From the NCBI RefSeq assembly GCF_040712315.1, contig NC_134013.1, positions 39,044,501 through 39,108,500 on the forward strand: DNA of 64,000 nt, read 5' to 3'. The notes below the pieces were generated by a model. It had not been told where the DNA came from. It worked only from the letters and a program-made list of their open reading frames with translations, and ran no database searches. This DNA comes from Castanea sativa. Taxonomy: Eukaryota > Streptophyta > Magnoliopsida > Fagales > Fagaceae. Both the position numbers and the translations under genes were made by a program. Shown piece after piece: positions 32,556 to 42,768 of this stretch (positions are counted from its first letter, which is position 1; each line of letters opens with the position of its first letter).

Positions 32556-33910
32556 ATGGTTCGGATAAGATCAAGGGCCACTAGCCCAGGCCATCAGAAG
32601 AGTAGAGATGCTTCTAGTAATCCCCACCGTGATTGTTAGTCAGCACCTGTTATGAAATCGCTTTCCATCCAACACATACAGTCCATGGTAGCCTCCATGG
32701 CGGAACTAACCCATCAGAGCCAAGAGTTGACTGGGAAGATTAGTTTAAGGAGGCAACACCATGAAAGGCATGCAGAAGGGCAAGCTTAGAGTCAATAAGA
32801 TAGAGGAGAAAATGTTGAGCCCGAGAACCAATCAAAGGGTACCGCTTCAAGAAGGGTGCCATACTTGGAGAGGAAGATAGACTAAATGAGGAAGGCTATG
32901 GACGAGATGAGGGAGAAAATGAGAAGGGCGAATCCCATAGATGATTTAATTCATCAAACGGACTCCCCTTTCACGGCTTCCATCAATAGTCATCCCTTAC
33001 CTCCTAAGTTCAAAATGCCTTCCTTGGATTCATATGATAGAATGCATGACCCTTTCGATCATATCGCCACCTTTAAGACTACGATGCACCTTCAAGGAGT
33101 TCTAGACAAAATTATGTGTAAGGCATTTCCTACCACTCTTAAAGAGCCGGCACAAGTGTGGTTCAGCAAGATACCTCTGAATACTGTAAGTTCTTTTGAA
33201 GACTTGAGTAAGTTGTTTGTTAATAATTTTTTCAGAGGAAAAAATGCGTAAGTGTTCCTCATCTAATTTGTTAACTATAGAGCAGAGGGAAAATGAAAGC
33301 TTGCGGTCCTTAATTACTCTATTCAACAGGGAAGCCCTAACAGTAGACGAGATGGATGACAAGTTGTTATTAGCAGCCTTCCATAATGGAGTTAATTCCG
33401 ATTTATTCATCCATAAACTTTATGAACAAGAGCCTCAAATTATGGCTGAACTCGCCAATTCGGCCCAGAACTTCATGAATGCAGAGGATGCAATCATAGC
33501 CAAGAAGAGGAAGAGAGCAGAGCGCATGGAAGCGGATCTCTCACGCCATCCTGAGCAGGGTCCTCGTCCAAAGAAGGCCCGGGCAGGGGAGAAGAAAGAC
33601 AAAGATAACAAAAAGGCAAGTTCTTTAGCAAAGAGTCAGCAGTACACGCCCTTGAATATGTCACTTGAACAAGTGCTTATGCAAATCAAAGATGACCCAT
33701 CCTTGAAGTGGCTAGAGAAAATGAAATGAGATCCCAACAAGCGCAATAAGAACAAGTATTCGCTTCTATAGAGACCATAGGCATGACACGAACGAGTGTT
33801 TTGATTTGAAGCAACGGATAAAGAATCTCATTAGACAAGGAAAATTGATAAATTTTCTTGGACGAGATAACAAGAACGAGAAGTTGAAGGCAAAGGTAGA
33901 AGAGTCATCA
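32556..33910 (+). pseudogene. gag of the Tat element
   Basis: The capsid-like gag polyprotein starts at the ATG at 32556 (MVRIRSRATSPG...). It has early stops before 32886, then a long open part with the retrotransposon gag domain: 'KMPSLDSYDRMHDPFDHIAT', 'KAFPTTLKEPAQVWFSKIPL', 'ENESLRSLITLFNREALTVD', 'AAFHNGVNSDLFIHKLYEQE'. A slip in an A-run near 33240 changes the frame between the two halves. A Lys/Arg-rich stretch (about 33500-33620) precedes a zinc-knuckle-like 'RDHRHDTNECFDLKQ' region at about 33765-33820. In active elements it packages the RNA. Confidence 0.88.
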
Positions 33911-34033
33911 TGACCCCCACTTGGATAAATAAGAGTTATTATAGGGGGAACCTCGACAGGTCAATCTTCCAAGTCAAGGAAGACTTACTTAAAGGTGGTC
34001 CAAAACGTCCAACTGTCTGGATGATCTCCAAGG

Positions 34034-34520
34034 ATGAAAGGAGCGGACGAGCAAACCATTACGTTCATAGACGAGGATGCCGAAAGAGTCCACCACCCAC
34101 ATGACGACACGATCATCATTACCTTGCTTATTGCTGACTATACGACTAAGAGGGTGTTGGTAGATAATGGGAGTTCAGCGGACATTTTGTGTTACCCCGC
34201 CTTCCATCGAATGAAGCTTGGACGAGATCAACTTCGTCCAGCAAACTTGCCCTTGGTAGGATTTGGAGGGATGAAAGTGCAACCCGTGGATACCATTACG
34301 TTACCTGTAGTGGTAGGAGCATATTCTCAATAGATAACCAAAGAAATAAACTTTCTTGTTGTTAACTGTTCATCGTCGTACAATGCTATCATTGGAAGAC
34401 CGACTTTAAATAGTTGGAAGGCAGTGACATCTACCTACCATTTGTCTGTTAAGTTCCCAACTGAGTATAGGGTAGGTCAAGTGCAAGGAGACCAATTAGC
34501 CGCCAGAGAGTGCTATCTAG
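34034..34520 (+). pseudogene. Aspartic protease of the Tat element
   Basis: The active-site motif DNGSSADIL lies at 34163-34189 in 'KRVLVDNGSSADILCYPAFH', followed by 'LPLVGFGGMKVQPVDTITLP'. The distal 'YNAIIGRPTLNSWKAVTST' part (about 34380-34435) follows after an in-frame stop (TAG at about 34331). This protease cleaves the Gag-Pol precursor in active copies. Confidence 0.85.
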
Positions 34521-34539
34521 CCATGTTGGCTATGGACGA

Positions 34540-35955
34540 GCACATACAGACGTGAACATAGACAAGAGAAGGATTACCGCGGAGCCCATGGAGGTGCTGG
34601 AAGATATCCCTTTGGACGAGAGCAACCTTGAAAAGTTTACTAGGATTGGGGCGAACATGGAAAAGAAAACGAAGCAAGACCTGGTACAATTTTTAAAGAA
34701 GAGCCTTGATGTATTCTCATGGAGTCATGAGGACATGCTAAGTATTGACACAAGTGTCATTACCCATCGTCTAAACGTGTATCCTTCTTTCAAGCCGGTA
34801 TGTCAGAAGAAAAGAATTTTTGCTCCTGAACAAGACAATGCCATTAAAAAAGAAGTCTAGAAGCTGATTGCGGCAAACTTTATCTAGGAAGTTTATTACC
34901 CGGACTGGTTGGCTAATATGGTGATAGTATAGAAGGCTAATGGCAAGTGGAGGATGTGCGTGTACTTCACTAATTTGAATAAGGCTTGCCCCAAGGATAG
35001 CTATCCGTTGCCACGCATTGACCAGTTGGTGGATTTGATTGCGGGCCATAAATTGCTAAGTTTCATAAACGCCTTTTTAGGATACAATCAAATAAGGATG
35101 GACAAGCTGAATCAAGAAAAGACATCCTTCATTACTAGCCAAGGCTTTTTTTGCTACGAGATGAACTCTTCGGTTTGAAGAACACGGGGGCAACTTATCA
35201 AAGGCTAGTCAACCATATGTTTTGTCTGCAGATTAGGTAGAATGTGGAAGTTTATGTAGATGACATGCTGGTAAAGAGCTTGAACGAGGAAAAACATCTG
35301 GACGACTTTCAAGAGACCTTTGATACACTTAGACAATATAACATGAAGTTGAATCCGAGTAAGTGTGCTTTTGGAGTTTCGTTAAGTAAGTTTCTTTGGT
35401 TTATGGTTTCGCATAGGGGAATTGAAGCAAATCCTGATAAAATCCAAGCGATACTGAATATGGAACCACCAAGGAATATCAAGAAAATTCAATCTCTTAC
35501 AGGACAAGTTGCTGCCCTTAACAGGTTCGTCTCAAAAGCTACTGATAAGTGTTTGACATTCCTTAGAGTCCTCAAGAAGGCGTTCAAGTGGACGGAAGAG
35601 TGTCAAAAGGCCTTCCAAGATCTCAAGACGTACCTCACCACAGCTTCGTTACTAAGTCTGTCCGTACCAAGTGAAGAGTTATATTTGTATTTAGTGATAT
35701 CCCCGCATGAAGTGAGCTCGGCATTGATTAAAGAAGAAGGAAAAATACAGAAGCTGGTTTATTACACTAGCCGACCGCTAAGAGGGGCGGAAGGACGATA
35801 CCCCATGATGGAGATGTTAGCCATTGCTTTGGCCATGGCTTTCAGGAAATTAAGACACTACTTTCAAGCTCATATCATGAATGTCTTAACAAATTATCCA
35901 CTAAAGAAGGCGATGAACAAGTTGAAAGCCGCAGGACGACTAATCCAATAGGCTA
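34540..35955 (+). pseudogene. Reverse transcriptase and first RNase H of the Tat element
   Basis: RT landmarks in order: 'VYPSFKPVCQKKRIFAPEQD' (34780), 'EVYYPDWLANMVIV' (34890), 'NLNKACPKDSYPLPRIDQLV' (34973), 'SFINAFLGYNQIRM' (about 35060), 'PFGLKNTGATYQRLVN' (about 35165) and the catalytic YVDD box at 35253-35264. Connection and RNase H follow to 35950 ('YYTSRPLRGAEGRYPMMEML'). Stops occur at about 34858, 34887, 34930, 35237 and 35949. There is also a frame change at about 35170. Confidence 0.9.
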
Positions 35956-35999
35956 TAGAAACTTAATGAGTTTGATGTCAGATACCAACCAAGGAGCGT

Positions 36000-36440
36000 G
36001 GTAAAAGCATAGGTATTGGCAAATTTCATTGCAGAATTCACTCCCAATCAAGGTGAGCTAGACAAGGTAGACGAAACTTGGAGATGGGTCATCAATGTGG
36101 ATGGCTCGTCCATAGTATAGGCACGAGGGATTGGAGTTATACTCAAGTCCCCAGAAAGAGACAAGTTGAAATATGTAGCCTATCTACAATATTAAACTAC
36201 TAACAATGAAGCCGAATATGAAACCCTCCTCAAATGACTATAATTGGCTAAGTCCTTGGGGGCAGAGTTAGTAGTCGTGTAAGGAGATTCTCAGTTGATC
36301 ATCAATCAAGTGAACAGAATGTGTGAAGCCAAGGAAAATCGGATGAAGAAGTACCTCAGCAAGGTAAAATGACTCGTCAAAAGATTCAAAGAAGCCATTT
36401 TTGTTCAACTCTCAAGGGAGAAATATATGGAAATAGACGT
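36000..36440 (+). pseudogene. Second, archaeal-type RNase H domain
   Basis: 'WVINVDGSS' at 36085-36111, then 'GIGVILKSPERDKLKYVAYL', 'TTNNEAEYE' (about 36196-36222) and 'GDSQLIINQVN' (about 36284-36316) form a complete second RNase H signature (D, E, D). Dual RNase H with an aRNH-like copy is characteristic of the Tat clade. At least five stops interrupt it. Confidence 0.8.
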
Positions 36441-37790
36441 TTTGGCGAAAACAGCTTTAGCGGGGGGAGCAATGGATGACTATGACCTAGTCCAATATAT
36501 GCCAAGCATAGATCTTCCAAAGGTACAACAAATTGAAGGAAAAGGAAATTTGATGACTCCAATAATAATTTATCTCAAAGAGGGAAGGCTTCTAGAAGAT
36601 AAGGATGAGGCTAGGAAATTGAGGATTAGAACTGCCAAGTATGTCCTCATAGACGAGGTGCTGTACAAGCGAGGCTTCTCTTAGCCTTACTTAAGGTGCT
36701 TAGCTCCATATAAGTCAAACTATGTGTTGAGGGAAGTTCATGAAGAAGCATGCGGAAATCACTCGGGAGCAAGAGCACTAGTTCATAAGGTCGTCCGTGC
36801 AGGCTACTACTGGCCAACTATTCAAGCAGATGCTAAGGCTTATGTCAAAGTGTGTGACCAGTGCTAGCACTTTAGCAACGGCCCTAGACAACCATCGGAG
36901 TATCTGACCCTAATGATAGCCCCATGGCCCTTTGTGCAATGGGGGCTGGGCATCTTAGGTCTCTTCCCACTTGGGACCAGGCAGATGAAGTTTTTGGTAG
37001 TAGAAATCAACTACTTTACTAAGTGGGTGAAAGCCGAACCCTTAGCAAGCATTACTCTGCAAAATGTTACAAATTTTGTTTGGAAGAACATTGTAAGTAG
37101 GTTCAGGGTACCTAGGGTACTAGTGTCTGACAATGGACGACATTTTGATAACACACATTTCAGAGAATTTTGAAAGCAATTTGAAATCAAGAATCATTAT
37201 TCCTCACCCTCCCACCCACAAATAAATCGACAAGCAGAAGTTACAAACCGATCCTTGTTAAAAATCATCAAGACTCGGCTTGAGGGGGCAAATGGAGTAT
37301 GGCCAGACGAGCTACTAAGTGTTTTATGAGCTTACAGGACGATTGTGAGGACTCCCACAGGGGAAACTCCTTTCAAATTAGCCTATGGGAGCGAAGTTGT
37401 GATACCTGCAGAAGTGCACATGGCAAACCACAGGGTGATGAAGTATCAGGATGATGATAATGAAGAGCAACTTCGTCTCAACCTTGATTTGATAGATGAG
37501 GTAAGAATGGACATGGAACAAAGAGCGGCAAGATATAAAAATCTCATGGCCAGACAATATGACGCAATGGTGAAACCCAGGCGCTTCAACATTGGGATCT
37601 CGTCCTAAAAAGAGTCTCCTTGGCAACCAGAAACCCGGCTCATGGAAAACTGGGACCTAATTGGGAAGGACCTTACAGGGTCATTAATTGCAAAAGGAAA
37701 GGATCATATTACCTGGAAGCCCTAGATGGATGGAAGCTAGAGCACCCTTAGAATGTCTAGCATCTGAGAAGGTACTATCAATGAAGGGTT
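36427..37790 (+). pseudogene. Integrase of the Tat element, catalytic Asp lost
   Basis: The zinc-binding HHCC region lies at about 36735-36867 (HEEACGNHSGARALVHKV ... VCDQC). The core begins at about 36910. The first catalytic Asp, normally in QWGLDI, is Gly here (GGC at 36949-36951). The second is kept in 'VSDNGRHFD' (about 37126-37152), and the Glu lies in 'QAEVTNRSLLKIIKTRL' (about 37230). The C-terminal part reads 'KLGPNWEGPYRVI' to about 37700. Stops at about 36682, 36868, 37172 and 37328. It would insert the cDNA into the host genome if intact. Confidence 0.88.
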
Positions 37791-38890
37791 AGCCTGGACG
37801 AGTTGCATTATGAACAAAGTTGAAGGGCTTCCCTCATAATTACCTATGTTTGTTGCTACTACTGCATGTTATAAATATTTTAATTCCCTAAAAAGTGCAT
37901 TAGACTCTAACTTATGCACCGTTTAAAGACGAGTTTGTGATGGATGAAGTAATGTACTTAGTCTTTGTATAAGTATTTTAATTCCCTAAGGCACTGCCTT
38001 CCAAGCATGTGTCATGCTTGTGGATGATGTTTTTTATTATGTAGATGAAGTTTAGATCTCCAATGTATGTGATACATAAATCTAACTCTCATAATTTCTT
38101 CCACAAGAAGGCTAAGGCCTAAGAAGAGAAAAATCCCTAGATGCAGGGATGTAACATCTACAAGCTTTCCTTGAAATAAGGATAAAGCAAAGAAAAATAA
38201 GGCATACTCATCTAACCAATAAACAAGAAAATGCATGCTCGTCCAAGGGACGAGATAAAACCTTCAGCATATGCGTCCAAGAAATGGACGAGAAAATGCA
38301 TGCGTATAAGAATACTTGAAATCCATGGATAAATACAATCATCCAAGAAAATCCAATCTTTGGACGAGTTAAATGCTGGGGGCGTCTTACCTAAAGACGA
38401 AAGTAAATCGTCCAACCTATGAAAGAGAAAAAAGAGCTGGCTAAGTCAAATTTTTGGACGAGTAAAGCTAGTAAAAGCAACACCATTCATAAGACAAGTT
38501 ATACTTATGAAATTCAAAGAATGATCAAAATGTTGAACATGAAAGAATGTCTAAACAAGGGCGAGCTAAATACCACGAGTGGACAGACCACGATTAAGAA
38601 AACCAGCATAATGTAGAAGAAGTTTGTCCATACAATAACATGTTCAATAGTAAATAAAGCAATGAAAATAAACATTCATTTATAAAAGTTAAAAAAAAAA
38701 AAAAAAGTAGACGACCACTGTCCAAAAACCTTTATAAGTTAATGCCTAGAAGGCAATTGTTTGAAAGCTCGTCACAAAGACTATAGACAAGGCAAATGTA
38801 CTTGAATAAATTTAAATGGTCCAAAATAGCGGACCTCATACATAAAACAAAAACAAAAGAAAAATGACAAGATAATTTTTCAAACACTTT
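37791..38890. other. Non-coding spacer of the Tat element, GGACGAG/CTCGTCC-rich
   Basis: No sense gene is seen. It contains recurrent CTCGTCC, GGACGAG and CGTCCA motifs (for example 38239-38300 and 38360-38470) and a poly-A run at 38693-38705. It lies downstream of both the integrase and the convergent antisense gene, so both transcripts probably end here. Confidence 0.6.
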
Positions 38891-39406
38891 TCACTGAAAG
38901 GGGTTATCTCCATCGTTAGGCTCGTCTTGGGCGGGTTGAGTGGTGACATCATCTTCAACATTAACATCTTCAGAGCTTGTTTGGAGTAGAGAGCTTGCAG
39001 CACTAAGGTTGAGCTTTATAAAGCTAAAGTCAACTTCAGGGAAGTTTTCCATAGCGTCCATACGAAAGTCTTCAAAGCCAACTGTGTAGTTGGTATCCAA
39101 CAGATCAGTGAGCTGTTTAGAAGCTCTAAACTCCGCTACAACGTCTTCTTTGGCTTTGTCAAAAAGGGTACTCAACTCGTCATTCCTTTTTTGAAGGTAG
39201 TCAAGACGAGTGTCCTTCTAAAAAATGTCAGCTCTGAGCTCTTCGACGAGGTTCTGCGATTCCTAGGCCTCATCTTTAGCCTTGGCTGCCACCTCAGCCC
39301 ACCCCTTGCAGTCATCCCTGACTTCCTAGACCCTCGTCTCAAGCAAGACTCTCGTCCTGTCCAACTCCGTGGCCTGCCTAGACGCAGCAATGAACTTTGA
39401 CATTGC
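38891..39406 (-). other. aORF exon 4, coiled coil, three premature stops
   Basis: 516 bp, in phase 0 after exon 3. Encodes 'AMSKFIAASRQATELDRTRV' and a heptad-like region, then 'DTNYTVGFEDFRMDAMENFP' and an acidic C-terminus ending at a stop at 38891-38893. Three in-frame TAG codons interrupt it, each replaceable by CAG. Confidence 0.78.
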
Positions 39407-39489
39407 CTACACAAGTGATTAGAGATTCTATTAGAAAAATATACATAAATATATTACCATGACAAGACGAGGTAAAAGTAATTACATAC

Positions 39490-39935
39490 CTTGAAAAGAT
39501 CATGAACAGCAGAATGCTTAAATTCTCTCAAGGACATGTTGTAGCACGCAGCCACGTCCTCTCCAGTCACAACCTTCTTAAACCTTTCCCAAGCTAAATC
39601 CTCATTTTCAAGAAGGTTCATGGGAACCCTCTGAGAAGGCTGGGACGTGGCAGGCATAGTGATCTTGGACGGGGTGACCTCAATGGGAATAGACGACTCC
39701 ACATCATAGACTTGGACGGATGGTTGTTGAGAGCTAGGCGTAGGGAGGCCAGGCTTGGATGACCTATGCTTTGCCCTGTTCTCCTTGTGATGACTTGGAA
39801 GGTTTTCCAAGTCAATTGCCTTTGACAAATTTTTTCGTTTATCTCCAATGGTAGGACGAGGTTGAGATTGGGCCTCCTGCCTAGTTACCTCGTCCACCAC
39901 CTCTTGACCTTTATTTTCCTTCATGGTTGTCATTC
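39490..39935 (-). other. aORF exon 3
   Basis: 446 bp between acceptor TTTTTAG and donor GTATGT. Encodes 'MTTMKENKGQEVVDEVTRQE', a Lys/Arg-rich segment that could be a nuclear localisation signal ('GDKRKNLSKAIDLENL', 'HHKENRAKHRSSKPG'), and 'ACYNMSLREFKHSAVHDLFK'. Confidence 0.78.
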
Positions 39936-40005
39936 CTAAAAAGGACAATGTTAGAGCCATTTAAAAAAAATAATAAAAAAGAGAAAAAGAGAAAGAAAAA
40001 CTCAC

Positions 40006-40176
40006 GTCTATGAACAGTGAGCTCGTGAGTTGAGGCTTCTAAAGATAGCTCAAGACCAAGTCCCCAAGTGGCAAGACATTGAAGAGTAACCATAGAGTGG
40101 AAATCTCTATCAGCGTGTAGATGAGCCTTTTGGATACGTCCAAGGTAAAACTTGCTCAAGGACACTCGTCTAACAC
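40006..40176 (-). other. aORF exon 2
   Basis: 171 bp between acceptor CTGCAG (AG at 40178-40177) and donor GTGAGT (40005-40000). Encodes 'VSLSKFYLGRIQKAHLHADR' to 'HELTVHRR'. The length is a multiple of three and carries phase 1 on both sides. Confidence 0.78.
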
Positions 40177-40262
40177 CTGCAGGAAAAAGAGAACAAAAAA
40201 TGGTTACGCAATCATAAAAAACATATATAATAAAAATAATAAAATGATGATAATAGGCATAC

Positions 40263-41061
40263 CTTCAGGACGAAGGTTTTCTAATTCTCCAGTATATGGG
40301 ACAAATGGATCCTTGCCAACCTCAACAGGGTGTCCGGCCCAAAAACCAAAGATAAAGAAAAACTCCATCTTCCAATTCCTATCTGATGTAACAAGTGATT
40401 TTATCAATCTACAATCTTTCCTTCTGATTGTGAATTGATAAAAGCCAAGGGATTGGTTAATTTCAAAAGGTTTGTAGCAATAAAGGAATTCGTTCAGAGT
40501 GAGAGGACGATCCCTTTCAAACACCTCTCTCCACAAAATTTGCATAGAGACGACTAGTCTCCATGCGTTAGGGTTAAATTGACATATCCCTAAACCTAAC
40601 CTAGTGAGTAGTTCCCTAGCAAAGGCATTGAAGGGTAACCTAAGGCCCCCTAGAAGATAAGCCTCATAAATACCTACGCCAAAATGAGGTTGACAACACC
40701 ATTCCATATGAACAACTAACCTAGGGTTCAAGTCGTCGAGAATTTGGTACCAACTCCTAAGGGATACTAACCTCTTCTCGTCCGTCCTAGAGTGGACTCC
40801 TACAACACAGTTGTATACCGTCTCAACCTCATCTAAAGGAGTGGACGAAGGAGCACTCGAAGGACTAGCCCCAGACCCAGATGCTGCCCTCGTCCTAAGT
40901 TGTTCCTGAAGGACCTCTAAAGGAACCCTAAGAACCCCAGAAGTGTATTCCTCGTCCGTGGTGTTTCCCCCACTACTACTATTACTAACACTATTGGAGC
41001 CAATGTAGCTAGTTAAATCATGATACTCGTCTATCACCTTATCAACACTATTACTAGACAA
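40263..41061 (-). other. aORF exon 1
   Basis: Open for 266 codons plus one base, ending ...LRPEG at donor GT (40262-40261). Ser/Gly/Thr-rich N-terminus, then the conserved-looking block from 'VHSRTDEKRLVSLRSWYQ' to 'GFWAGHPVEVGKDPFVPYTG'. The displayed start is a TTG; a lost ATG is likely. Confidence 0.8.
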
Positions 41062-41244
41062 AGAGACGATAATTTCAAATATTTTGAAGAAAGCTCAAGG
41101 AAAACCTATAGGCGAGTATGAAGAAAATACCTGGCTCTAGACAAAGGAAAACTAAAGACACGGAAACACTTCTAGACGAGGCTCTGGACGATGAATGTCA
41201 AGAGAGAAAATTCAAGAAATGCAAAGGGTAGGAGAGGAATTCCG

Positions 41245-41253
41245 CTATTTATA
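41245..41253 (-). promoter_or_regulatory. Antisense TATA box upstream of the aORF
   Basis: The minus strand reads CCTATAAATAGCGG here, about 185 bp upstream of the first aORF codons and between them and the 3' LTR. Position and sequence fit an independent plant promoter for the antisense gene. Confidence 0.6.
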
Positions 41254-41488
41254 GGTAGTAAAGTCAGGCATCTAAAACGACGTAACCAACCGGGGAGCAA
41301 CACATGGCACATTCCTCGAAAAGATAAATAGACGCAACCAGTCACCAATAGGGTCATGACACGTGGCACAACATTGACCGACTAATATTAATAAAAAATA
41401 AAAAAAACAACAACAACAATAACAACACGTCCAAAGGACAATGGTAAATTGCATGGTGCTTTGGACGACCCTTGGACAAGAGGCCAAC

Positions 41489-42102
41489 TGATGGTGAGCT
41501 GAAACTTGAACTCCAATTCGTTCATAAGAGTCGTCCGTGTCAAGAAGATGAGAATGGCCGTGACTATCAGGACGGCCGTCCATGTGCCTATCAGGACGGT
41601 CGTCCATGGACGTGCGGGTCGTCCATAAGGAAAACTCCAGGACGACCCCCGACACTTGGGAAAATTTTCAAAGATTAATCTACCACGTGTTATTACTCCA
41701 AGGTGTGAGTTAAATCTTGGTTCATCACTATAACTTGCCCCTAAATGCAAAACTTCTAATGACAGTTATAGAAGATAAAAATAACGTATTCTAACTCCTA
41801 TAGCGGTTGTGGGAGTTAATATTGAACTCTCTGACCTCCTCAAATATACTGGGAGTTATGAGACAAGTAACTGCTTCAAGAGCACACTATAAAAACCCCC
41901 CATTGACATCGAATGAAGTTAAGTTTTCGAGACAACTCCTTTTAAGTTGAAACTCTAGAATTTAAGAGATAAACTAACTTTAGCATCGGAGGGTCCTTGG
42001 TCGGTTCATCCCGGTCACCTTTGATCGTGTGTTTTTCTTTTCAGGTCTTTAGCCCTTTGAAGCCCGGAGCATTTAGCTTACTGATTTTTCTTACATCATC
42101 AA
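41489..42102 (+). repeat. 3' LTR of the Tat element
   Basis: TGATGGTGAG... to ...CATCATCA(A), homologous over its full length to 31865-32490. TATA box ACTATAAAAACCCC at about 41887-41900. The expected polypurine tract just upstream is weak ('GGACAAGAGG'), so it may have decayed. Confidence 0.92.
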
Positions 42103-42768
42103 CAATTAATGAATGTGGTTACAACATATCTGTATGGATCATTGAATAGTGATAACTTCATGAAAATCCATAAAGGATATAAAATGCTTGAAACATATAA
42201 ATCTACATCCCAAAGTAAGTATTCTATCAAGCTACAAAATGGGTTAAAGAAATTCAGACGCATGTGGTATAATTGTCTCAATAAATAACTATCGAAAGAA
42301 GAATTTGAAAATAATCCAATTTGTCCATGCAATTTTATTAAAAAAAATCAGAATTTGAATTTGCTATTATTGCAATATATGTTGATGATTTAAATCTTGT
42401 AAGGGCTCCAAAAGAGTTAATAAAAACAACAAGTTGTTTAAAAAATGAGAGTTTGAGATAAAAGATCTTGGTAAGACAGAATTTTGTCTTGGCATGCAAA
42501 TTGAATATCTTCCAAATGAAATTCTTGTTCACCAATCAACGTACATAGAAAATCTGCTAAAACACTTTTACATTGATAAAGATCATCGTTTGAGCACTCC
42601 AATGGTAGGTTGGTCACTTAGAATAAAAAAAAAGACCTATTTCAACCACAAGAAGATGATGAAGACACTCTTAATCCTAAAGTACCATATCTTAGTGCAA
42701 TCAGTGCTTTATTGTATCTTGCAAAACACATGACCTAATATAGCATTTGTAATTAACTTACTAGTAAG
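42103..42768 (+). pseudogene. Ty1/copia pol relic, downstream part (RT catalytic region)
   Basis: It continues the RT cut at 31864: 'LMNVVTTYLYGSL' (42107-42145), 'KYSIKLQNGLKKFRRMWYN' (42220-42275), the catalytic-box region around 'ATTATTGCAATATATGTTGATGAT' (canonical YVDD reads YVDD from 42378-42389 in the right frame), 'DLGKTEFCLGMQIEYLPNEI' (about 42465-42525) and 'YLSAISALLYLAKHMT' (about 42685-42730). Frameshifts and stops are numerous. Sequence identity is lost after about 42768. Confidence 0.82.

Larger units (their letters stand above)
38891..41061 (-). pseudogene. Antisense spliced gene (aORF) of the Tat element, four exons
   Basis: This gene runs opposite to gag-pol between integrase and 3' LTR. 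Consensus splice sites give exons at 40263-41061, 40006-40176, 39490-39935 and 38891-39406. Donors are GTATGC, GTGAGT and GTATGT; acceptors are CTGCAG, TTTTAG and TGTAG. Lengths 799+171+446+516 sum to 644 codons including the stop, with phases 1, 1 and 0 that join without a break. Exon 1 encodes a globular part ('LRSWYQILDDLNPRLVVHME', 'FGVGIYEAYLLGGLRLPFNA', 'WREVFERDRPLTLNEFLYCY'). Exon 3 is basic and Pro/Ser-rich. Exon 4 is a likely coiled coil with an acidic tail. I recognise no named domain; antisense ORFs are known from Tat elements but their role is unknown. In exon 4, TAG stops at 39326, 39263 and 39218 break it. The ATG is not visible; the frame opens at about 41080. Confidence 0.82.
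31865..42102 (+). mobile_element. Ty3/gypsy retrotransposon, Tat lineage (Retand-like), 10.2 kb, inactive
   Basis: Complete structure: 5' LTR, primer-binding site, gag, protease, RT, RNase H, second RNase H, integrase, a spacer rich in GGACGAG/CTCGTCC, an antisense spliced gene, 3' LTR. The gene order (PR-RT-RH-INT) is Ty3/gypsy. The second RNase H, the TGGCGCCGTC primer site and an antisense ORF before the 3' LTR are features of the plant Tat clade, where Retand-type elements are known to carry such antisense ORFs. LTRs differ at about 40-50 positions by hand count (roughly 7-8%), so the insertion is old. Many stops and an altered integrase site make it non-autonomous. It sits inside a copia RT gene. 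Confidence 0.92.

Noticed and set aside
39172..39414. Arg-rich ORF as a separate antisense gene
   Set aside because: It is an out-of-frame reading of aORF exon 4; the frame joined by the splice sites is the adjacent one.
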